Of a DNA stretch of 64,000 nt, positions 31,240 through 40,317 are shown piece after piece. The number at the start of each line of letters is the position of its first letter. The stretch's first letter is position 1. The translations under genes were made by a program, and so were the position numbers. Under the pieces are notes generated by a model. It was not told the origin of the DNA and ran no database searches. It was given only the letters and a program-made list of their open reading frames with translations. Origin of the DNA: Siphonodentalium dalli (Eukaryota; Mollusca; Scaphopoda; Gadilida; Siphonodentaliidae); assembly GCA_032622095.1 (NCBI GenBank), contig CP136069.1, positions 18,863,326-18,927,325 of the forward strand, given 5' to 3'.

Positions 31240-31480
31240 ATCCTGTTTTAGAATTATCCATCTTCATCTGCAATTTTGTCAGAGACCATCGGTTTGACAA
31301 TTTTTTCTGGGCCACAAATAATTGCACATCTCGAGAAATAACAAACTTCAAATTGATATCTGATTACTCTGAGCTTTGATGGGTGGGTTCTTCGACTCGA
31401 ATAAAATATTTTTGACCCCCGAAGCCAAGAAAATAGTAATAGTCATTTGGGAGCGTTAATTCGGATTATGCATCTGTAAT
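31240..31480 (-). mobile_element. Family I, copy 4 (partial)
   Basis: TTATCCATCTTCATCTGC, GGGCCACAAATAATTGCACA and CCCCGAAGCCAAGAAAATAG match the inner and right part of the copy at 6074 in plus orientation; the left part is missing. Confidence 0.7.
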
Positions 31481-31496
31481 ATAGCCATATGATTAT

Positions 31497-31971
31497 AGAG
31501 GGTATCACACCCCCCCTCCCCCCTGAATCCTAAATACCAGTTAATTTTGGGGGGTGAATCCTGAATACATGATAAGAAATAATAAGCGATAAATTACAAA
31601 CAAATTGACTGTTTTAATATACCGGTTAATTAAAAGTTTGGAATTGGAACACAAATCAAATATAGTTTCCGAACGCTTTCCGGTTAACGACCGAAGAGAC
31701 GCCGGTCGCGTTATGGGCGTTATGAGGCCATTATGATATGATTAATGATACTTTATGATGGCATGGTGGTCGAATATGCCCAAGAAGCTATTCTACCCAC
31801 TCATTCATACAGATAACTAGCACAAAATATTATTTTGCGCCATCCAAACCTGCGTCCAAGATGTTTTGCTTGAACCCGAATACCAGTTAATTCGGGGGTG
31901 TATGAATCCCGCATACGGCTTCAAAACACCCTGAATCCTGCGTACCGAAAAGGGGGGGGGGGTGATACCCT
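31497..31971. mobile_element. MITE with GAGGGTATCA ends and ATTATA flanks
   Basis: GAGGGTATCACACCCCCC at the left mirrors GGGGGGTGATACCCTC at the right, and ATTATA flanks both sides. CAGTTAATTYGGGGGTG words occur near both ends (31535, 31888), so subterminal repeats exist. About 475 bp, non-coding. Confidence 0.82.
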
Positions 31972-32772
31972 CATTATACAACCCAAAAGAAATGACACAT
32001 ACATTTCCTCACGTAATGTTACCTAACAAACAAGCCAATCCTTCCTCCCAAAGTCCCAATATCTCATCGCTAACCTAAAATACAAACTATCCCTACAAAT
32101 TCAGATAAGCATTTTACATATGGTGTATAGATACTCAGCAAATTATCACAACAAATTGGCAAATAATCCATGGATTGCACCCACCCACACCTGAATCATG
32201 AAACCCTAGGTGTGTTATGGTGTCTGTTTTACTCTAGGTGTGTTGTGCGGTCTGCTTGTTTATACTTGGATTCTATCAGCATTGAATCTCTTGTGGGAGT
32301 GATACAACATGATGCAAAGTTCTACACCATTAAAACAAACATGGTCATTGACAAAGGGAATGTTTATGTTTGGTGCCTATTAACCTCCCATAAAGTTACA
32401 TCTGTGTATATCGTAGGTCAAACATTATCAAACGCCCATCACATAGAACCTCATAATAATCTTATAGGTCAGAGAGTGTTGGGATATACAGTTCTGGTCT
32501 TTGAGTTCCATTTTACATTTTTTCTGCTTTCTACCACTTTTGTCTAGGCTCCGCGAGTTTTTAGTCTAAATGAATCTAAATGAAGGAGAGATAATCATGA
32601 ATCAAATAAAATCTCGATTCGAATAAGAGTTCCTCGTTGATATTAAAATTATTAAAGTTACTATATCCTGAAAGTGACGAAATTGGGCGTTTTTCCATGC
32701 TATTTATGCGCACATGCATGATGCGGGACTGCTGCCAGATTGCCTACCCAACGGGAAACTTTTTAACAAACC
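31972..32772. other. No gene supported
   Basis: A 125-codon frame at 32170-32547 is open but has no recognisable domain, no splice context and a low-complexity end. The rest is AT-rich. Confidence 0.4.
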
Positions 32773-33440
32773 TATAGTGTCTACTGGTTCCATGTTAACC
32801 AGTATTACAGACTGATACAGAATGATGACACAGCAAGAGCGTCTTTAATTTTATACAGCAACAAATCGCTGGCTTTAGCTCGGGAGATTCACAGCAGTCC
32901 TCTCTCATGCTGGACAATATGGCATCTGCTAAAAGCACGGCCAGAATATTCGGTATGACTTAAACATCTTTCTCTTCTACATGTATTAAACAAGACAAAA
33001 TATCCAAATGGACTGGTACTTGTATGTTATGCATGTGGGAAAGTGTATGAAAATGAACTCGTTCATGCACTGACTAAATGTAACTCCCTATCAATATGCA
33101 ATCTGTGAAACATGTATTGGGAACGAATTATTGATGCCTATGGCATTGATATATTTTTCTTCCTGGATCAACTGAACGACAGCGCTGTGCAAGTGTTCGT
33201 ACTAGGTGGGTACAATGTTATTATCACAAACGATGTTGAGTCAAACAGAACCAACATAATCATAGACACAGCCTCTCCATCAGTTGCACTCTCAGCGAAA
33301 GCCCTACATGTAATGTATGAGCAGGGAATGCAAGCCCCAGAAGTCTATCGTAATGGACATACATTACATGTGGACTACTCTGTGAATAGTTGTGTTTATA
33401 GTACATTATACAACTTGATTCATTTATATTATTATGCAAT
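32773..33440 (+). pseudogene. Decayed non-LTR retrotransposon ORF2 C-terminus
   Basis: From 32773 a frame of 54 codons reads with reverse-transcriptase-tail character (ARASLILYSNKSLALAREI, CWTIWHLLKARPE) and ends in a stop. After a frame change, 32985-33108 gives CYACGKVYENELVHALTKC, a CX2CX9HX4C motif typical of the zinc-finger-like segment after the RT domain of LINEs. An in-frame TGA precedes ERIIDAYGIDIFFFLDQL, and the frame then stays open to about 33486. At least one frameshift and two stops make it non-functional. The clade cannot be fixed from this piece. Confidence 0.7.
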
Positions 33441-33489
33441 GTATATATATACTCTCCACATACGGTTTGGAGGCAATAAATATATATAA

Positions 33490-33578
33490 ATAGTGTCTAC
33501 CAGTTCCATGTTAACTAGTATTTTACAGACAGATAACTGAACAACAACACAGCAAGAGCACTTTTAATTTTATAGGAG
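33490..33578 (+). repeat. Second copy of LINE segment (direct repeat)
   Basis: TAGTGTCTACCAGTTCCATG, then ACACAGCAAGAGCACTTTTA, repeats 32774-32862 at roughly 85% identity, 0.7 kb downstream. Either a tandem LINE fragment or a partial duplication. Confidence 0.75.
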
Positions 33579-33795
33579 AAAATTCTGCAATATGTATATT
33601 AGATAAATATTTTTCTTCATATGTAAACTTCAACTGTTTCAAACACTACCATGATGTATATTGGGGCGAAGTGAGAGTATATATGGACATAAGTGTTGGC
33701 AGAGCATGCTACAGGGCTGGGGAGGGGTGCAAAAAGTTTTTTTTTAAATGTATTATAGAATGGCAAAATAGTTTTGTTTTATCTTAAATTGAAGT

Positions 33796-34150
33796 TTAAC
33801 CCTTTGATGACGGGAGCTGCGCTGGCGTAACATTAAGTAACCCTGTGCCAATGCATTCTCTTAAATATGCAAGTCGACCATAGGTTGTCTCGCATATATA
33901 AGAGAAATTGACCTAACAATTTATTATCATTATTTATCAATTTTTCTTACATTCTTTAACAAGTTTTATCATTTTTTATCAATTTTTCTTACATTCTTTA
34001 ACAATTTTATCATTTTTATAATTGTTCTCACATTATTTAACAATTTTTTATCATTTTTTTCATTTGTTCTTACATTCTTTAACAATTATAAACAATATAA
34101 AATTTGTCAGGCCAATGCATTCTCTTATATAGCTCCAGTCATTACCTAGT
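33796..34150. mobile_element. MITE family C, copy 6, with D/E-type spacer expanded
   Basis: TTAACCCTTTGATGACGGG opens it. The hairpin has a D/E-type loop (CGACCATAGGTTG) although the terminus is C-type. The spacer TTTTTCTTACATTCTTTAAC is repeated about four times (33915-34095). It breaks off after TTCTCTTATATAGCTCCAGTC, with the right hairpin half and terminus missing. Confidence 0.83.
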
Positions 34151-34771
34151 CACATTTCTGGTGTTGCCCAATTGAGAATGAGATATCCTTTTATTTTAGC
34201 AGCTGTTACATATCACACAGAAAACTTTCGAGGTGACCAGAAAACAAAGGACACTGTATACATAAAAGACCACCTGTATGGTACATATCTGAATAAAGAA
34301 ATGATGATTGACCGCACATATTCTCAGTGGGGTGCTACCAAACTCAGACATTTTGAAAATGCGACCTTTTGAGACAAGATCAATTGCCGAAGCCGGTACA
34401 GTGGGTAAAAGTGGTCACCCGTGGCGACAAGATGGAAATGTGAGATTGATAGGCCAGTAACCTATTATGACAAGTAAATTAGCTCTTTTGTGTTTTTTTA
34501 CTTTGGGTTCACTTTTTTCTTTATGGTAAATGTCCTGATATCATGTTTTGCGAACATAATTTCATGTTCAAAGCTATGAAATATGGGCACACCACTGCCT
34601 GCACCACATCTGCCCTTCTGACAAGTAGAAGTTCAATTGACAAATAATGAATTCATCATTGATATAAAAGGTTTATTATTTTTGTGCCGAGCTGATAGCG
34701 TCATGGTTACAGATTTCATCTTCCCTGTAGAAGCTACCATTGCAAGAGAATGTTTTGCAACGCATGTCTGA
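34151..34771 (+). pseudogene. Two coding-like fragments, unknown origin
   Basis: 34172-34372 encodes a segment with good composition (FRGDQKTKDTVYIKDHLYGT) ending in a stop; 34634-34771 has an open frame with NNEFIIDIKGLLFLCRADSV and FPVEATIARECF ending in a stop. Between them are stops in all frames. They may be remnants of one transposon gene or exons of a lost gene. I recognise no family. Confidence 0.3.
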
Positions 34772-35037
34772 ATTATTTTACTCCCATTTTGCCCATCCCA
34801 GAGATATAAGACGTTGTAGGCTTGAATCTGTATCTACCAATGAAAAATTACATAATTTTTTTTAAGTGATTATCCAAGACAAAAGTCTGCATATTCTCTT
34901 AATTCTAACAAATGACAAATATGTCATTCTAAGACATTTTTATGGAAAACTAGCCTTTATTCATCGTTGGCCCCTTTGTGCATTAGGGGCCTGTTTTTTT
35001 TTCTTCAATTAAATTTTTTTAAATAAATCTTTTTAGA

Positions 35038-35185
35038 AAACTAACGGCGTTATAACCTCCGCCAGGGTAACCAGAGTCACCACACCAAATTTGGTTGAAA
35101 TTGGTCTAGGGGTCCGGGAGAAAAATCCGGACAGACAGACAGGGACGGACTGTCACAGACCCTACTCTAGATATATTCTAAGTAT
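35038..35185 (+). mobile_element. RTE-like LINE 3' tail
   Basis: ACGGCGTTATAACCTCCGCC, CACACCAAATTTGGTTGAAA, GGGGTCCGGGAGAAAA and ACAGACAGACAGGGACGGAC. Same type as 20541. Confidence 0.62.
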
Positions 35186-35290
35186 TTAATATACAATGTG
35201 TTTATTAATCTATTTTAAACCTCAGAATGTGATGTCACAAAAGCAAGTAATTACCAGATTTAATGTGATGTTTGAAGAGTGTATAGCACT

Positions 35291-35548
35291 TTAACCCTTT
35301 CATGATGGGAGCTGCGCTGGTCCAGCATTAAAGATCCTGTGCCAGTGCATTCTCTTATATATGAGAGTCTCCCATAGGAATCCTCGAATATATAAGAGAA
35401 TACACTAGCTTACAAGGTCAAGGTAAATGTTGTTAGACAAATGTATTCTCTTATATATGCGAGGCTCCCTATGGGAGACTCGCATATCTACCATAAGAGA
35501 ATACACTGGCACAGGGTTTTCGCAAAATTTCAGGAAGCTCCAGTCATC
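35291..35548. mobile_element. MITE family C, copy 7
   Basis: TTAACCCTTTCATGATGGG to CATCGAAGACTTAA. Two hairpins, with a short insertion in the second (CATATCTACCATAAGAG). Confidence 0.88.
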
Positions 35549-35554
35549 GAAGAC

Positions 35555-35795
35555 TTAAGGGTCAGATTTATTGGTGTCATAACAAAAACAATTATGTAAC
35601 CAACCAGTACCTATGACCTAACTGCTTCCTGTGAGAATAGCATGCAGGCATTTTAGGCAGAGAAGTCTCCTGTGAAATCAATATCAAACACCTACACGGA
35701 ATCAATCAGGAGTAATACCAGACTGTCTGGCTCTCAATATCTCATTTATTAAAGTGAGAAATCAAATGCTACATCATTAAGTTTCTGTAACAGAC
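35555..35795 (-). repeat. Duplicate of the region downstream of the 37.5-kb exon
   Basis: CATAACAAAAACAATTATGT, ACCTAACTGCTTCC, AGCATGCAGGCATTT and CAGACTGTCTGGCTC follow the same order as 37275-37545, about 80% alike. The exon itself is missing here because E4 starts at the point where it would begin. Confidence 0.8.
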
Positions 35796-36170
35796 TTAAC
35801 CCTTTACCCAACAAACCGGCCAAAACCGGCCAAATAAAGCTTCAACAGCCTAAAATATCTTCGGTCTGTCTCAATAAAACCATACAAATATGGATATCAT
35901 TGGAACCGGCTCATTGACCACATTGTGATGGTTACAGTTATGCCCTGTGCCAATGCATTCTCTTATATATGCGAGTCGACCATAGGTCGCCTCGCATATA
36001 TAAGAGAATGCATTGGCCTAAATTGTTTTTTTTAATTTTTCTTACATTTGTTAACAATTAATATGTGTTAAGCCAATGCATTCTCTTATATATGCGAGGC
36101 GACCTATGGTCGACTCGCATATATAAGAGAATGCATTGGCACAGGGCCGTTCTGTTGGGTAAAGGGTTAA
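35796..36170 (+). mobile_element. MITE family E, copy 4
   Basis: TTAACCCTTTACCCAACA to GGTAAAGGGTTAA, both hairpins intact, shortened spacer. Confidence 0.95.
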
Positions 36171-36186
36171 ACAATTTGATTTAATA

Positions 36187-36470
36187 ATGTGTAATGTGTA
36201 CCATGTAATGTGTACTGTGTAATGTGTTATGTGTTATGTGTACTGTGTAATGTGTACTGGGTAATGTGTTATGTGTACTGTGTACTGGGTAATGTGTTAT
36301 GTGTACTGTGTAATGTGTACTGTGTAATGTGTAACATGTAATGTGTACAGTGTAATGTGTACTGTGTAAAGTGTAATATGTAATATGTAATGTGTAATGT
36401 GTACTGTGTAATGTATAACGTGTATTAAACATGTAATGTGTACTGTGTAATGTATAATGTGTAACAATGT
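36187..36470. repeat. GTGTAATGTGTACT microsatellite-like array
   Basis: About twenty imperfect repeats of TGTGTAATGTGTACTG. The minus-strand frames rich in THYTLHIT are translations of this array. Confidence 0.95.
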
Positions 36471-36885
36471 GTTTCTTGTTTCATCTTCAACAGAAAAGTG
36501 AAACAAGCGTTCTTTATTATATGCTAAGCTATCAATTGTTAGTATTTTTGCATCAGATAAAAACCGTTATCCGTCTAGTGAGATACCGATATCTACCTCC
36601 TATCCATCCGCGCTAAAATTAAAAGTGATTCGTTAATAGATGAGTTAACATCGCTTGCTAAAAAGTCCCTCCGCGTTCAGGTTGAAAATGTAATATGTGA
36701 TTAATTTGTTTTCTTAAACATACTATGATGTTAGCCCCTTTATCCCTCAATCTGTCTGAAAATGGAACTATTTTTAGATGCACAAGCTCATTTATACCAT
36801 GGCTGTGCTTGGGTATACAAATTTGCACTTTTTACTCTTCTTTCCAGTTGAGCCATCCGACAACTGAGCGGAGCATATAATAAAC

Positions 36886-37027
36886 AGAACATCTACACTT
36901 TTTGGTTGGATATGGTAATTATCTCATTTGTGGTGACAAAACAAAATGAATTTTCACTCGTGGAAATTAATTTCTTTTCATCACTCACGAGATAATTCCC
37001 ATATCCAACCAAAAACTGTAGATGTCC
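36886..37027. mobile_element. Palindromic MITE-like unit (142 bp)
   Basis: ACATCTACACTTTTTGGTTG pairs with CAACCAAAAACTGTAGATGT, and GGTAATTATCTC with GAGATAATTCCC. AT-rich loop. Single copy. Confidence 0.75.
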
Positions 37028-37264
37028 TCTATTTATTTTCACAATATAAAGATAACAAACAAGGACTGCTCATTTATTTAATATGGTATTGTTAAGCGCC
37101 AACAAGAAATTAGGACCCATTGTTTCTTTCTGATACAATCATTTCTATCACTTCAAAGTCTTTCCAAAACATATATAGTTCATATATAAGTATTTCATGT
37201 ATTTATGAACCTAAGTTTTATCATGGGAATGTGACAAAGATCAGACAATTTTAGGCTTGAAAAG

Positions 37265-37550
37265 TCCATGTCACATTAAAAGTAAGATTTCTTGGCTCCA
37301 TAACAAAAACGATTAGGTAACCAACTCAAGTTAGTGACAATAAACTCAGTTTACCAGTCGCTACCACCTAACTACTTCCCCCGAGCATAGCATGCAGACA
37401 TTTAGACAGACCAAGTCTCCCTGAAACGTTCAAATCAATATGAAACATCCACACGAAATCCATCAGGAATAATATTAAACTGTCTGGCTCGAAAATATCT
37501 CATATAAGCAAGAAATCAAATGCCACATCAATGAGTTTCTGCAAAATGTC
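37265..37550 (-). repeat. Sequence downstream of the terminal exon, duplicated at 35.6 kb
   Basis: Immediately 3' of the stop of the 37551-37790 exon on the minus strand, so possibly its 3' UTR. Partner of 35555-35795. Confidence 0.6.
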
Positions 37551-37790
37551 TCAAACGTTCCGATTAATGCGTTTCCTTGTAAATATCTTCACAAACTCAG
37601 ACGAAATCCCAAGCAATTCAATGTGGAACCGAGACGAAGATAAATGGAACAATTCTGTTTTCCGTACTTTATCACTGTATTTCTGAAGATATTTGCTCCA
37701 CTTGTTTGCATCATAATTGATACTAAGACAAGCTGTATGGCCTAGGATGGTTAGAAGTGGGTCTACAATTGCTATTCCGAAAGCATTTAA
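37551..37790 (-). CDS. Predicted terminal exon, 79 codons plus stop
   Basis: On the minus strand CTATATTCGTTTCCTACAG gives a clean acceptor; the following frame is open for 79 codons and ends TGA at 37551-37553. The frame upstream of the acceptor stops at once, as an intron should. Composition is protein-like (LNAFGIAIVDPLLTILGHTA; YLQKYSDKVRKTELFHLSSS). There is no Met, so it cannot be a complete gene. Related decayed segments occur at 38.0, 38.9 and 39.2 kb. It lies between exons b and c of the split gene but starts in phase 0 and ends in a stop, so it is either an alternative 3' exon or part of another, possibly nested, gene. Family not recognised. Confidence 0.48.
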   Translation of the reverse strand, partial: LNAFGIAIVDPLLTILGHTACLSINYDANKWSKYLQKYSDKVRKTELFHLSSSRFHIELLGISSEFVKIFTRKRINRNV

Positions 37791-38027
37791 CTGTAGGAAA
37801 CGAATATAGAATTATAATCGCGCCTTGGGAGGTATACGTCCTAATATGTTGAGGCTGTACACAGTGAGAAGTTTGACTGATCAAAGCCCTTGTGGCATCC
37901 TAAACCTGATTTATTCATGATTTTATTTGGAATATATACACTTCAGAATATATATTTCACCTTTTAGTTAAGCAGAGTTTTGCTAGCTTATTTAGAGTCT
38001 ATGAGGTAATAGAATTTATTAACTCAA

Positions 38028-38096
38028 TCATTTACGTGGGTCCTGTGTAAATCTGAAGATATTGGCTACATGTCTTGTTTGCATCATAATTCAATA
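38028..38096 (-). pseudogene. Decayed copy of the terminal exon (middle part)
   Basis: AATTATGATGCAAACAAG and CAATATCTTCAGATTTACAC on the minus strand match the NYDANK and YLQKY region of the 37551-37790 exon but with frame disruptions. Confidence 0.6.
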
Positions 38097-38165
38097 AAAA
38101 TAATTTTTTAATATTTTAATGTCCGAAAATTATCTCACCATAACAGACAACATATGTAGTAGCAA

Positions 38166-38399
38166 TTAACCCTTTGAGTGCCAGGTCGATTTTTGTATCA
38201 ACCCATATACCCTGTGCCAATGCATTCTCTTATATATGCGAGTCGACCATAGGTCGCCTCGCATATATAAGAGAATGCATTGGCCTAACAATCTTTCTTT
38301 CTTTTTTTACAATTTTAATATATTTTATTATATTCTTTAACAGACTTATTGTGTAGGTTTAGGGCCGATTAGATCGGCCCCTGGCACTCAAAGGGTTAA
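38166..38399 (+). mobile_element. Family D, copy 6 (short form)
   Basis: TTAACCCTTTGAGTGCCAGG to CACTCAAAGGGTTAA with one hairpin. The interior up to GGGCCGATTAGATCGGCC is deleted relative to the longer copies. Confidence 0.93.
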
Positions 38400-38510
38400 A
38401 CATTTCATTGAGCAAAATTTGAATAAAAAGAAATATAACTATACTAAAAAAAAAGTTTTGTGAAAATAATAGTAGAATACGGTAATAGATAAAAGAAAAA
38501 GAAGAAAAGT

Positions 38511-38536
38511 GGGGGGGGGGGGGGGGGGGGGGGGGG
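38511..38536 (+). repeat. G26 homopolymer
   Basis: Twenty-six consecutive G, preceded by an AAAAGAAAAAGAAGAAAAG purine tract, so about 55 bp of pure purine on this strand. Possible quadruplex or triplex former. Confidence 0.95.
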
Positions 38537-38786
38537 TGAAGAAAGAAAGATAGACCTATAGGAGGGATAAGACAGAAAGTGAGTTACGGAAAGATAGATA
38601 GAAATAAAGAGTGTGGTAGTGGATACATATACATGTAATATCTTATATAGAAATATCTGTCGTCCGCCGTTTCGGGATGCCTAAAAAATGATATATTTTT
38701 TCTTGGCCACTGGTGGAGTTTTTCTTCTTTTCCTTCCGCATCTGCATATTTTACAAGTATATAAATAGTATTTGTCTTGGCATAAG

Positions 38787-38916
38787 TACAGAAATGCCCT
38801 AAGTAATGGGAGAGCTTTCCGATGAATGGCAACAAGCCATATTTCCGACTAAATCCTGAAAAGTTACCCATAATTCTGCTGTGGTTAAGGAGTGGATTAC
38901 TTAGAGAATTACTGTA
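38787..38916. mobile_element. MITE family A, copy 8 (left arm mostly deleted)
   Basis: TACAGAAATGCCCTAAGTAA then jumps to GAGAGCTTTCCGATGAATGG and the normal right arm to AATTACTGTA. It is inserted within the decayed exon copy that resumes at 38925. Confidence 0.88.
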
Positions 38917-38924
38917 TGTTATGC

Positions 38925-39215
38925 ATCATAATTGATACTGAGATAAACTAAATGGCCAAGAATCATTAGTAGTGGGTCTACAGTTCCATTGTAAGAGCAC
39001 TTAAATATAGTACGATAATTGTGCCTTAACCAGCAGCATTAAAGATCCTGTGCCAGTGCATTCTCATATATATGCGTGTCTCCCACAGAGACACACAATA
39101 AACATCTGGTGTTACAACTATTTCACATATAAGTGTTTTAAATAAAAAAATTTAAGTAAAACTTTATCGATGTATTTCTGAAGATATTGCCTCCCCTGGT
39201 TTTGATCACAATGGA
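38925..39215 (-). pseudogene. Two further decayed copies of the terminal exon
   Basis: 38925-39020 (minus) matches GTAGACCCACTTCTAACC...ATCAATTATGATGC of the 37.5-kb exon, but the acceptor is deleted (CTATATTTAAGTGC) and a stop follows. 39165-39215 repeats CAATATCTTCAGAAATACAT. A partial C element (39026-39093) lies between. Confidence 0.62.
39026..39093. mobile_element. MITE family C, copy 8 (left end only)
   Basis: TTAACCAGCAGCATTAAAGA, then GTGCCAGTGCATTCTCATAT and GTGTCTCCCACAGAGAC. The rest is missing. Confidence 0.75.
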
Positions 39216-39239
39216 TAGTAGTATAAAGTTATCAAAGGG

Positions 39240-39631
39240 TTAACCCTTTACCCAACAGAAGGGCCCTGTGCCAATGCATTCTCTTATATATGCGAGTCGA
39301 CCATAGGTCGCCTCGCATATATAAGAGAATGCATTGGCTTAACACATTAAAAATTGTTAAAGAATGTAAGAAAAAATGGTAAAAAGTGTTAAAAAAAGAT
39401 TTTTTTTAGGCCAATGCATTCTCTTATATATGCGAGGCGACCTATGGTCGACTCGCATATATAAGAGAATGCATTGGCACAGGGCATAACTGTAACTATC
39501 ACAATGTGGTCAAGGAGCCGGTTCCAATGATATCCATATTTGTATGGTTCTATTGAGACAGACCGAAGATATTTTAGGCTGTTGAAGCTTTATTTGGCCG
39601 GTTTTGGCCGTTTTGTTGGGCAAAGGGTTAA
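39240..39631 (-). mobile_element. MITE family E, copy 5 (reverse)
   Basis: TTAACCCTTTACCCAACAGA to GGGCAAAGGGTTAA, complete, both hairpins intact. TCAAAGGG directly left of its TTAA looks like the end of another TTAA element, so the site may be shared. Confidence 0.94.
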
Positions 39632-39984
39632 TTTACAAGGTGCACTTAGTTTGGATTTTGCGTTGTATTTACGTGTATATTCATGCACACACCGGTACCA
39701 CCTTGCACATCATGACGAAGTTTACCTTTATAATTTGGGAGAACATGTCGTTATCTCATTGCATCTGACATGAATATTAATTAGACAGCTCAATCAAATA
39801 ACATCGTCACTGTTAGAAAAAAATGAGTCAAACAAACCCCGGATATCTCAACAGACTAACTTTACTTCACTTTGCTAAAATGATATTTCTGTCACCTTTG
39901 AAAGTTATTTCAGGCCTGGATCACACCCATACTCTGTCAATAATTTAGCGGTCTAAATGACACAGAGACATACATTACCTGGAT
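39632..39984. other. Unique DNA, nothing supported
   Basis: No repeat of the named families. The frame from E5 into this region has no protein character. Confidence 0.45.
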
Positions 39985-40061
39985 TACAGTAATGCCCTAA
40001 ATAATTGACTCCTTAACCGCAGAATAAGGCTTGTTGCCATTCATCGGAAAGCTCTCACCGA
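39985..40061. mobile_element. MITE family A, copy 9 (left arm fragment)
   Basis: TACAGTAATGCCCTAAATAA, then GGCTTGTTGCCATTCATCGG to GCTCTCACCGAG with internal deletions; right arm absent. Confidence 0.83.
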
Positions 40062-40317
40062 GTTAATATTCACTTGGCTATTCACAAGTGCTCCGATAAG
40101 ATAGGCTTCGACACTATTCGTCATAATTTTATTGTTTTGACAAAGTTTCTCATTTGTTTCCACTTGAGGAGGCTTCGACCAGATTAACTGATTGTTATAA
40201 CAGGGACTTTCATAGATTAATCATTATTGAAACAGAAGCATCTGATTGGGCAATCTAATTAAATTTAAATACAGCTGCAATGCCAGGTTGTAACAAGTTT
40301 TACCCGGTATTGTAGCA

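Noticed and set aside
36181-36506. THYTLHIT-repeat protein frames
   Set aside because: Translation of the GTGTAATGTGTACT array.
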